Shown: positions 54,145-62,139 of the stretch, piece after piece
How positions within the stretch are numbered: position 1 is the first letter of the stretch
Layout: each line of letters opens with the position of its first letter
Source of the DNA: Sulfurimonas sp.
Lineage (GTDB): Bacteria > Campylobacterota > Campylobacteria > Campylobacterales > Sulfurimonadaceae
NCBI GenBank assembly: GCA_028044295.1
Contig: JAOFSE010000005.1
Span: 1-64,000, forward strand
Direction of reading: 5' to 3'
DNA length: 64,000 bases
Notes under the pieces: generated by a model
What the model was told of the DNA's origin: nothing
Databases searched by the model: none
Seen by the model: the letters and a program-made list of their open reading frames with translations, nothing else
Translations under genes and position numbers: made by a program

Positions 54145-54541
54145 TTTTCACCTTTGCATCTTTTATGATTCCAACTATACAAAGAACCCATCCTATTATC
54201 ATGATAGAACCTCCAATAGGTGTGATAGCTCCTAATAACTTGATATCAGTAAGTGCAAGTGTATAAAGTGAACAAGAAAATATAAGCGTACCTGTAAGTA
54301 CAAAATAAAACCCTTTTACTATTTTTGATGAAGTAGGTACTAAGTATGCCATAAATGTTATACCAAATAGACCTAAAGAGTTATAGAACCAGTAGTCTAC
54401 TCCCTTATTATAGATAATGCTTCCATATTCACTAAGGTAAGGTTGTAAGCCATGAGCGCCAAAAGCTCCTATAGTTATGCCTAGAGCCATCATAAAAGAT
54501 GCAATTATTAAAAAAGATTTTGTGTTTGTAGTAATGTTCAA
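54131..54541 (-). CDS. DUF423 membrane protein
   Basis: 136 residues with four helices and the family signature ALGITIGAFGAHGLQ plus NKGVDYWFYNSLGLF. Small inner-membrane protein of unknown function (YgdD/YwdK relatives). Coupled to the downstream 79-aa gene by overlap. Confidence 0.88.
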   Translation of the reverse strand: MNITTNTKSFLIIASFMMALGITIGAFGAHGLQPYLSEYGSIIYNKGVDYWFYNSLGLFGITFMAYLVPTSSKIVKGFYFVLTGTLIFSCSLYTLALTDIKLLGAITPIGGSIMIIGWVLCIVGIIKDAKVKNESR

Positions 54542-54689
54542 GTTAACGTCCTTAATTAGGTTTTGAGAATTCTATACTATTGATGTATAACATTGGATTA
54601 AATAATTCAACTACCACTAAACTATCTCAAGCTAAAAGGGAAACCAGTACCAAAAACGGTCACTAGTTTTTTTTAATACCCTACTTCCA

Positions 54690-55448
54690 TTATTTTCCCT
54701 TTTTATATCTCTCGATAAATCTTGCGTACTTTACATCAGTGGGTGTTCTGACAACAAAAAGTTCCGCATCTTCTTTTACACTCAAAGCAACACGATTTGC
54801 ATCTTTTAAGACATAAAAATCATCTTTAAGTAGAGTATCACCATTTAGCACTACCTTACCATTTAAAAGATAAAAAGAGTATGTAAACTCCAAGTCAATT
54901 TCTTCGGTAAATTCACCTCTCTTATAACTTGTTTTTTTTATCTCTAAACCTTCAGTTACTGATTCAACATTTCCATCTTTACCAACATAAGTAAGCACCT
55001 CGAGTCCTGTATCCTCTTTTTTATGAAAATCCTCAAGTGTATAGTCTTTATATGTAGCATCTTGTTTCATTGTTTTTGAGAAATCTGGGTCAAACCATAT
55101 TTGAAACATCTCAGTCCCTTTTATGATTCTCTCAGAGTGAGAAACTCCTGAGCCTGCTTGAATTGCTTGAACATCCCCAGCATTTAATGGAGTGTATACT
55201 TTTGAAGCCGTATCATAATGCTCTAGCGAGCCCTTAAAAATAAAGGTTATTATCTCAAAACCCTCATGTGGATGCAGAGGAAATTCCGATGTCTCATGGG
55301 CTACTAAATGAGCCCAGTAAAAAAGGTTTGAGTAAGCCTGTGTCCCATTTTTATTAGGAAATGGGATAGGCTTATTTTCTGTAAATGCCCCATCAAAAAG
55401 TAGCTCTATCTGTTGTTCTTCTTTTTTTAAATGTTTCACCATACTCAT
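54690..55448 (-). CDS. Pirin-family protein (putative quercetinase-like)
   Basis: 252 residues from ATG 55448, which follows a strong GAGGAG; the longer frame from 55547 would overlap the upstream gene and is not favoured. Bicupin with metal-site residues in HPHEGFEIITF and HSERI. Pirins act as redox-linked regulators or quercetin dioxygenases. It follows the LRV protein by 64 bases. Confidence 0.85.
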   Translation of the reverse strand: MSMVKHLKKEEQQIELLFDGAFTENKPIPFPNKNGTQAYSNLFYWAHLVAHETSEFPLHPHEGFEIITFIFKGSLEHYDTASKVYTPLNAGDVQAIQAGSGVSHSERIIKGTEMFQIWFDPDFSKTMKQDATYKDYTLEDFHKKEDTGLEVLTYVGKDGNVESVTEGLEIKKTSYKRGEFTEEIDLEFTYSFYLLNGKVVLNGDTLLKDDFYVLKDANRVALSVKEDAELFVVRTPTDVKYARFIERYKKGK

Positions 55449-55512
55449 ACTTATCTCCTCTTTATATCTATAATTCCAGTCTTCAAATGTAACTAAATCA
55501 TTTATCTTCGGA

Positions 55513-55998
55513 CTATTCTTGATAGTCGTAATTTTTTTGTGCCTCAATACTTATAATTTCATCTTCATTAAATAGATTTTTTAAAGTGGATTTTGAAGTA
55601 CTCGGATTTTGTGCTATTGCTAATTTAATATATTCACTATCTGCTTCTTCGTACAATTCGTCTAAAGCTTCTGTTGGTGTATTTGGGTTTTGAGCTAATT
55701 TATATAATGTATAAAGTTTATCACTACTTCTCACCATTAGTTCTAAAATCTCTGGAGAAGTATTTTTATGTGCAGCTATTGCACCCATCATTTCTACACC
55801 ATCATACTTTAGTAAATATACTAAAGTTTTTGAACTTGTCTTTAGATGTCTTGCTATAAACATTTTATTATATTCATCATTTTCTTTATCTCTTGCCAAC
55901 TGATCTAATATATCACTTGAAGTAGATGGGTCTTTTACTAAGTCCAATATATCCTTGTTAGATAATGTTTGGTTGTTAATAGAGTGTAGTTCTTTCAT
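55513..55998 (-). CDS. Leucine-rich variant (LRV) repeat protein
   Basis: 161 residues containing about five LRV-type repeats with the AQNPNTPTEALDELYE and AIAAHKNTSPEILELM pattern. LRV proteins from Azotobacter carry an N-terminal Fe-S module, absent here. Probably a protein-binding solenoid. Abuts the hemerythrin gene (one base gap), so they are one operon. Confidence 0.75.
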   Translation of the reverse strand: MKELHSINNQTLSNKDILDLVKDPSTSSDILDQLARDKENDEYNKMFIARHLKTSSKTLVYLLKYDGVEMMGAIAAHKNTSPEILELMVRSSDKLYTLYKLAQNPNTPTEALDELYEEADSEYIKLAIAQNPSTSKSTLKNLFNEDEIISIEAQKNYDYQE

Positions 55999-55999
55999 G

Positions 56000-56845
56000 T
56001 TATAGACCTTCTATATTGATGATTTTTATATCTTCACCTTTAATAAACTCTTTAATTTTTCTATCTTCATAAATTATATGCTGAACCAACCACTTTTCTA
56101 TAAATATAGCTAATTCAAATTCAAAAGCAACTGTATCCATATTTATGATTTTCTTTAAAAAAGAATTCATTTCATTTATTATATTCTCATGCATTTCATG
56201 GTGATGCATAAGATGAGGATATTTAATCTCTCTCATATAGTTTTCTTCATGTTCAAAATGTTGTTTAATATACAAAGAAAGTTTCATAACAATCTCTTTG
56301 ATTTTTTCTTTACTTGAATTGTCTTTCTCACTTAATACAAAAGCTTCATTAGAAATATGAAACAAGAATTGATGCTCATCATCTATTTCCTTGTGACCAA
56401 CTAAATACTCATTTTGCCAGTGAATAATATACCGTTGGCCTTTTTTATTTTCATACCATTTTTGAATTTTTCTATCTTCATCGATTATGTGAGAGATTAG
56501 TGATGACTCTATAAAGTATGCTAAATCTTTCTCAAACTCTTTTATATTTGAGTTTGGAAGTTTGTTAAGCATTACTTTCATATTATCAATAATAATTTGA
56601 TGTATATTTATATGTTGATTAGTATTAGGATATTCAATTACTCTCATGAAACTTTCTTCATGTTTGAAGTGTATTTTCATATACTCTTTGAGCTCAACAA
56701 TTGCATCTTTTATTTTCTCTTTTCTTAGCTCAGGTGCAACAGGCTTAAAGGCTTTCATTGCAATTTCAAAGAGATGTTTATGTTCATTATCTATAAGAGG
56801 ATGACCTATAGCATACCTTTCTTTCCAGTCTAAGTCATGCATCAT
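56000..56845 (-). CDS. Tandem bacteriohemerythrin, two domains
   Basis: 281 residues with two complete O2-binding diiron domains. Each has the hallmark: DNEHKHLF / DDEHQFLF, HFKHEESFM / HFEHEENYM, NTNQHINIH / HLMHHHEMH and HIIDEDRK / HIIYEDRK. Such proteins store or sense oxygen. The double form is less common than single-domain ones. Operon with the LRV and possibly pirin genes. Confidence 0.9.
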   Translation of the reverse strand: MMHDLDWKERYAIGHPLIDNEHKHLFEIAMKAFKPVAPELRKEKIKDAIVELKEYMKIHFKHEESFMRVIEYPNTNQHINIHQIIIDNMKVMLNKLPNSNIKEFEKDLAYFIESSLISHIIDEDRKIQKWYENKKGQRYIIHWQNEYLVGHKEIDDEHQFLFHISNEAFVLSEKDNSSKEKIKEIVMKLSLYIKQHFEHEENYMREIKYPHLMHHHEMHENIINEMNSFLKKIINMDTVAFEFELAIFIEKWLVQHIIYEDRKIKEFIKGEDIKIINIEGL

Positions 56846-56983
56846 AGTTCCTATTATTTAATTTTTATATATTATATATCATTTATTCTTTTTTTATTGA
56901 GTCATTATTGAAAAAGTGCTAATGATACTTTTAATGCAGTATATATAGTATAATGCTTTTATATATATAACTCATGGAGAACA

Positions 56984-57592
56984 ATTATAGAAATACATCT
57001 TTTAGGTACTATCGCTCAGTTTGTTCTTGCTATATCAATAATTCCATATATTATAAGTATTTTTCGTGAAACTGTGAAACCAAACAGAATTTCTTGGTTT
57101 ATTTGGAGTATTATAGGTTTTGCATTTTGGCTAATAACTCCTCCTACTGCAGATGAAGTAACAAAAATGATGACAGTGATATTTATGGTAAACCCAACTA
57201 TAGTCTTTATATTGACTATATTTAAAGGGGAAAGCATCAGACCAGACAATCTCGAAAAATTTTCTTTAGTGATAGGATTGTCTTCAATCTTAGTATGGTA
57301 TATTTTAAAGGATAGTTCAGGAGTATTACCTATAAGTATCGCTATATTAGCTGACTTTTGTGCTTTAATACCAACTGTTCGATTTGTATTTAGCTCCCCA
57401 GATGAAGAAACTCCACTTGCATGGATACTGTTTTTTATGGGATCTTTAATTGCTGTTTTTGCAATTGAAAACAATAATATTGAGAGTATGTTACTACCAG
57501 TTTATATGACATTTGGTTCATTACTTATTGTCTTTCCACTGGTGCAATATAGAGTTAGAATGAATATTCCAATTAAAAAATGGATAATTTAA
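56984..57592 (+). CDS. Hypothetical membrane protein with unusual start
   Basis: The frame is open upstream of the GTG at 57074 and encodes IIEIHLLGTIAQFVLAISII then YISIFRETVKPNR, a natural first helix, so the true start is near 56984 (ATT, four bases after GGAG). Alternatively ATG 56974 with one extra A gives a shifted start; the in-frame reading from that ATG ends at TGA 57067. The protein has about six helices. Family unknown. Confidence 0.5.
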   Translation: MIEIHLLGTIAQFVLAISIIPYIISIFRETVKPNRISWFIWSIIGFAFWLITPPTADEVTKMMTVIFMVNPTIVFILTIFKGESIRPDNLEKFSLVIGLSSILVWYILKDSSGVLPISIAILADFCALIPTVRFVFSSPDEETPLAWILFFMGSLIAVFAIENNNIESMLLPVYMTFGSLLIVFPLVQYRVRMNIPIKKWII

Positions 57593-58048
57593 TTAGAACT
57601 CCATTTGTACTTCTTTAGATTGTTGAATATACAGTAAGGCATTTGTAAAACCATATTGATCAACTTCTTCTATTCCTTCTTGTTCATATTCTAATAAGTA
57701 GTCAAATCCATCTAACTCTATATCTCTAACTTTCTTTGCATGAACACTGTAAAGTAATAAATCAGCTAAATCACTAACTGGAATGATTTCTCTGTAGTTT
57801 TTACCAAATTCACTTATATATTCATCCACTATTCCCTCATTTGACATAAGAAGTATCCAAAGAATAATATTGTCTATTTTTTGAGGTGGGTTAACCTGCT
57901 CTAAAAAACTGCTGTATAGTTCTTTATTTTGAGATATTTCATCAAGTTGTTCATTAACTTGTGTGATTAAAAAATTGATTCTTTCATCACTTAGTTTCAC
58001 ATTTTTATAACCATCTAGTACTGACGTTGCGATTTGAAATGTATGCAT
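57593..58048 (-). CDS. Hypothetical protein
   Basis: 151 residues, acidic, mostly helical; no signal, no membrane segment. AGAGAG precedes the ATG. Stops next to the membrane gene end. No family recognised. Confidence 0.5.
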   Translation of the reverse strand: MHTFQIATSVLDGYKNVKLSDERINFLITQVNEQLDEISQNKELYSSFLEQVNPPQKIDNIILWILLMSNEGIVDEYISEFGKNYREIIPVSDLADLLLYSVHAKKVRDIELDGFDYLLEYEQEGIEEVDQYGFTNALLYIQQSKEVQMEF

Positions 58049-58153
58049 TATCTCTCTTTTTATTTAATGTGTAATTATTACAAGATATCCTGAAACAGTC
58101 ATTTAATTTTGTATTATATTATAAATATAAGAGTTCTATTGTAGAATGCAATT

Positions 58154-58546
58154 ATGATAGATGATACAATTTTAAATTATATAATTATTTTTATACTCTT
58201 TGAGATATATGAAATCAGTTGGCAAAAAGCCAATACCATTATGGGTATGCTTGCACGGATGTATGGTAAATACTCTCAAAGCATAATCAGATTTTTACTT
58301 ATGCAACCAACATTTATTTACTCTATTGGATTTGCTATGATTTGTGAGTTTAATGGCTATGCGACTACTTTACTAATTATAAAAGCTATTGATGTAGCTA
58401 CAAAAATAGTTCTCTTAGATAAAATATTTAACAAAAAAGAGCTATCAGATGAAATGACTTTAGCTCTATTAGCTCCTATACATTTCATGGTTCCATATAT
58501 TGGTTTATTTTTATACCCTACTTTAATATTCCTAGCATTGAACTAA
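58154..58546 (+). CDS. Hypothetical membrane protein
   Basis: 130 residues with three to four helices (about 5-22, 45-70, 100-128). Conserved-looking SWQKANTIMGMLARMYGKYSQS and APIHFMVPYIG segments. Convergent with the coiled-coil gene, overlapping by four bases. Family unknown. Confidence 0.55.
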   Translation: MIDDTILNYIIIFILFEIYEISWQKANTIMGMLARMYGKYSQSIIRFLLMQPTFIYSIGFAMICEFNGYATTLLIIKAIDVATKIVLLDKIFNKKELSDEMTLALLAPIHFMVPYIGLFLYPTLIFLALN

Positions 58547-59790
58547 GAGTCTAAGTCGCTATAACCTTTTTTAATCTGAGCTTGCTTAGCTAGGAACTGA
58601 ACACTTTTTGATATATCTTCATTTGCTATATTATAATGATTGTGTAATTTTTCTAACGACTCTTCAACTTTTGAAGTTAAAAGTGTTATAACAGACTCCA
58701 TCTGCATTTTCATATTGTTTACATCATCTTTTTTAGAATCACTTATCTCTTTTACAATACTCTCAAGTTGTGCTTGAGATCTTACGTAGTCAGACTTAAC
58801 AACTTCTACCTCTTTAAGAAGCTCTTTTATATCTGCATATACATCATGGAGACTACTACTTTGAGATTCTAAGACACTCATCTTTTTAGATGATAAAACC
58901 ATCTGTTTCATTATCATCTCACTCTGTTCTCGAATATTACTAAGTTTACTCTCGCCCTCATATAAAGAAGTAGACAAACTTTCTGAGTGAGATTTTAGTG
59001 TCTGAATTTGTTGCTCAAACGGTTTAGTAGACTCTGAAAGTTTTCTACTTGTATCATCAACAATCGTCTTAACAATAGTTTGAGATATATTACTTATATG
59101 TTTAATGTTCTCTTTCATATCTTCTATATCATCTACTATTTCACATCTACTCTCTACTGCTTTCTCAAGTGTCTGCTTAACCTTGTTAAAGTGATCTTGT
59201 TCAGCAATGCGAAGGATATCTATATGTTTATGCACTACATCGTCCAAAGATGGTAGTTGAACTTCAGTAAAGTTATCAAATGCTTTTGAAACATCTTTAT
59301 GCCAAATATCCATTTCATCAAACTTCTTTATAAAATTTGCTTGATTAGTCTGAATAGTGTCAAGTGCTTTAATATCTTCTTTAAACTTCTCCCTAATCTC
59401 TTGTTGTGAAGCTCTATCTTCCATCTGTATCTGTATCATATTTTTCTCAACTGCCGATGCATACTCTTTGAGTTGTGTAATTTGACTTATAAGCTCTTTA
59501 GTAAAGTCATGCTGAGTCTTTATATGTTGTGACCTTTGAGTTTGTTGAAGTACATTCATCATCATATACAGTAGTACCGATACAAGAAATGGAAAAAAGC
59601 TCTCTCGCATCACTAGTAAAATATCTGTAACTTCAGGGTGAATTATAAAGTGAACCAAAGAACTAATAGTTCCTATACCTATCATAAGTGGAGCATAGTT
59701 TATCTTGTTTGGGTGTTTAATAATAGTAATTTGACGTAAAAAAAGAATTGCCATAAAGACAAAGGCAAGTAATATATCGTTATCTAGCAA
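58543..59790 (-). CDS. Membrane-anchored long coiled-coil protein
   Basis: 415 residues from TTG 59790 with AAGGA upstream. Three N-terminal helices (4-20, 30-48, 57-78) lead into a 300-residue coiled coil. The layout resembles RmuC-like or chemoreceptor-like signal helices, but no MCP hairpin is evident. Function unknown. Confidence 0.6.
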   Translation of the reverse strand: MLDNDILLAFVFMAILFLRQITIIKHPNKINYAPLMIGIGTISSLVHFIIHPEVTDILLVMRESFFPFLVSVLLYMMMNVLQQTQRSQHIKTQHDFTKELISQITQLKEYASAVEKNMIQIQMEDRASQQEIREKFKEDIKALDTIQTNQANFIKKFDEMDIWHKDVSKAFDNFTEVQLPSLDDVVHKHIDILRIAEQDHFNKVKQTLEKAVESRCEIVDDIEDMKENIKHISNISQTIVKTIVDDTSRKLSESTKPFEQQIQTLKSHSESLSTSLYEGESKLSNIREQSEMIMKQMVLSSKKMSVLESQSSSLHDVYADIKELLKEVEVVKSDYVRSQAQLESIVKEISDSKKDDVNNMKMQMESVITLLTSKVEESLEKLHNHYNIANEDISKSVQFLAKQAQIKKGYSDLDS

Positions 59791-59832
59791 GTTTAATCCT
59801 TATTATATTTAAAAATATTCTATCATAAAATC

Positions 59833-60462
59833 TTATAAAACTATATCTAGTATCTCTTGTGGTTTACAAAGCATGATGTCATCCTTGCTACTGTCACTAA
59901 ATCCCCATGTTGCAAATAACGAATCTATACCAGCATTTTTTGCACTAAGCATATCTTTTGAGTTATCGCCTATCATCCATGCATTGTGATTATTTTTATC
60001 AAACTGATAATGATTCAAAATGTGCTCCAACATTTCAGCATCTGGTTTTGGAGAGCTTACTCTATCTGCTCCTATAATCACATCAAAAAGCATATCTACA
60101 TGTAGATGTTCTAACATCTTAATAGCAAATTGTGTAGGCGCATTTGTAGCAACTGAAATTTTAATACCAGAGTTTACTAGAGTATGAAGTGTATCTTTAA
60201 CACCTTCATAAAGGTAAGGGTTTTGTACACATTGTATATTGTAGTGCTCTTCAAAAAGTAACCTATCTTTTTCATGGTAAACATCTGTCTCATAAAATAG
60301 TTCAGACAGGTTTCTTTTTGGCATGTTTATAGCTTCTACTACAAACTCTTCGCTTAATGGTTCTAGACTATAGTGTGTGTCTCTTATATGGTTAACAGAT
60401 ATTGTTATATCTTTTTTGGAATCAATAAGTGTTCCATCCATATCAAAAATAACAACTTTCAC
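59833..60462 (-). CDS. HAD-family phosphatase (phosphoglycolate phosphatase-like)
   Basis: 209 residues from GTG 60462 (GGAG upstream). HAD motifs are complete: DMDGTLIDS, VATNAP, SPKPDAEM and MIGDNSKDMLSAKNAG. Likely clears 2-phosphoglycolate or a similar phosphate ester. It follows hemH by 16 bases. Confidence 0.85.
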   Translation of the reverse strand: MKVVIFDMDGTLIDSKKDITISVNHIRDTHYSLEPLSEEFVVEAINMPKRNLSELFYETDVYHEKDRLLFEEHYNIQCVQNPYLYEGVKDTLHTLVNSGIKISVATNAPTQFAIKMLEHLHVDMLFDVIIGADRVSSPKPDAEMLEHILNHYQFDKNNHNAWMIGDNSKDMLSAKNAGIDSLFATWGFSDSSKDDIMLCKPQEILDIVL

Positions 60463-60478
60463 TATACTCTCCTGAACC

Positions 60479-61429
60479 CTACTTCATCTTCTCATATATC
60501 TCTTGTAAGGCATCAACAAAGGTGTCGCTATCATTTGGGCATCTACATACTCTGTATTCTTTAAAGCCTAAATCCTCTGCGATTTCTCTGTATTCTATAT
60601 CTAATTCAAAATCAGTCTCAGAGTTATCAATTGTAAAAGCAAGGGGAAATATAACTACCCCCCTATTTCTTACCGTTTCTAGTTTCTCTTCTAATGATGG
60701 TCTTAACCAAGCTAAAGGACCTACCTTAGACTGGTAAGCTAAATGAACATGATGAAAATTCATCTTCTCTTCATTCATCATATCCTTTAGTATGTCTACA
60801 TGTCTCTCAACATGACGCTGATATACATCACCAGCATCTACTATCTTTTGAGGAAGACCATGAGCTGAAAATATAATATCAAAATCTCTATAGTCATCAT
60901 TCCCTACTTTTTCTTTTATTCTCTCAAGTACAGATTTGTTATATGTTTTGTTTTCAAAGAAGTGCTTAGTCTCTACTAAGATTGCATCCCCATCACTATC
61001 GTGATAATTCTCTTCAAAGTCCTCTAATGATGATTTTGTAGTAGTTGTAGAGTACTGAGGATAAAGGGGAATAAGGTATATCTTATCCACATTTTCTTTG
61101 TTTAGCCTCTCTATAACTTCTGGTGCAAAAGGAGGAGTATAACGCATTACAAAATCAACTATTACATTACTTCCAAGTCGATCTTGAAGCTTCTTAACAA
61201 GCTCTTTCGTATGACCAACTATTGGTGATTTTCCACCTAATTCTCTATAAATTTCTTGAGAGCTTTCTGTTCTAGTAAATGTAATCATACCACCAATAAA
61301 ACTTCTTAAAAGATTACTTTTCATTGTCAATATATTTTTATCGCTAAACATGTTTTTCAAAAAAACTTCAACCTCTGCAAGGTTATTTGGTCCACCCATA
61401 TTCAATAATATTACAGCTTCTTTTTTCAA
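60479..61429 (-). CDS. hemH: Ferrochelatase
   Basis: Inserts Fe2+ into protoporphyrin IX. 316 residues with LLNMGGP at the start, IFSAHGLPQKIVDAGD with metal His, and the DNSETDFELDIEYRE end block. Starts two bases before the DUF2461 stop region; upstream of the CcsBA and DUF2461 genes, linking heme synthesis and cytochrome c maturation. Confidence 0.95.
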   Translation of the reverse strand: MKKEAVILLNMGGPNNLAEVEVFLKNMFSDKNILTMKSNLLRSFIGGMITFTRTESSQEIYRELGGKSPIVGHTKELVKKLQDRLGSNVIVDFVMRYTPPFAPEVIERLNKENVDKIYLIPLYPQYSTTTTKSSLEDFEENYHDSDGDAILVETKHFFENKTYNKSVLERIKEKVGNDDYRDFDIIFSAHGLPQKIVDAGDVYQRHVERHVDILKDMMNEEKMNFHHVHLAYQSKVGPLAWLRPSLEEKLETVRNRGVVIFPLAFTIDNSETDFELDIEYREIAEDLGFKEYRVCRCPNDSDTFVDALQEIYEKMK

Positions 61430-61431
61430 AT

Positions 61432-62130
61432 TTATTCCTCTTTCACTCTTAGACTCACTTCATACATGTACTGTTGTAGGGGAAGCATATCTTCATATAT
61501 CTTATAAAGTGTATTAATAAGTTTAGCACCATCTTCTATTAATTTAGGATTCAGCATTTTAAATGTTGCCATACCCTTGTATAAACTCAAATCTGAACTT
61601 GGCATATCTTCACTAAAACCTCTTGGATATCGCTTATACCCTTTTTCTAAATGACTATAACCCTTTGCCACTATCTCGTCCAATATAGCTCTTAACTTTA
61701 ATCTATTTGACTCATCACTTATGTATTCTCTAAAAGCATCGAGCATAGGTTTTTCAAACCATCTTACACCAGTAGCAACATATAACTCATCAGGCGAAAA
61801 ATGCATATAAAAAGATGAACTCTGCATTCTTTTTGTATTTCCCTGCCAAAAGATAACACCAATTCTAGATTTTATAGGTTCTTTATTTGCACCCATTCTT
61901 CTAGTATCTCGATAGATTCTATAGAGTGATTTGTTTATTTTTGGTTGGGCATTGATAGTAGGTTCTAAAGCTTGAAGGTGTTCACCCATTTCAACAACAA
62001 AAGCACGTGAAGGATTTAGTATGAGCTCTTCGTACTCTTTTCTATGTGCTTCAAACCACTCTTTATTATTGTTTTTTCTAATGGCCTTTAAAAATGATAA
62101 TGTTTTTTTACCAAAGCCACTAAATTCCAT
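61432..62130 (-). CDS. DUF2461 protein
   Basis: 232 residues of the TIGR02453 type: LKAIRKNNNKEWFEAHRKEYEELI at the start and KIGVIFW-like SRIGVIFWQGN in the middle, with YKRYPRGF near the end. Function not established. Between ccsBA and hemH, 2-9 base gaps. Confidence 0.85.
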   Translation of the reverse strand: MEFSGFGKKTLSFLKAIRKNNNKEWFEAHRKEYEELILNPSRAFVVEMGEHLQALEPTINAQPKINKSLYRIYRDTRRMGANKEPIKSRIGVIFWQGNTKRMQSSSFYMHFSPDELYVATGVRWFEKPMLDAFREYISDESNRLKLRAILDEIVAKGYSHLEKGYKRYPRGFSEDMPSSDLSLYKGMATFKMLNPKLIEDGAKLINTLYKIYEDMLPLQQYMYEVSLRVKEE

Positions 62131-62139
62131 AATGCTGAC

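Noticed and set aside
57016-57474. 152-aa minus-strand frame
   Set aside because: Opposite to a membrane protein whose helices are clear in the plus frame; Asn/Ile-rich shadow.
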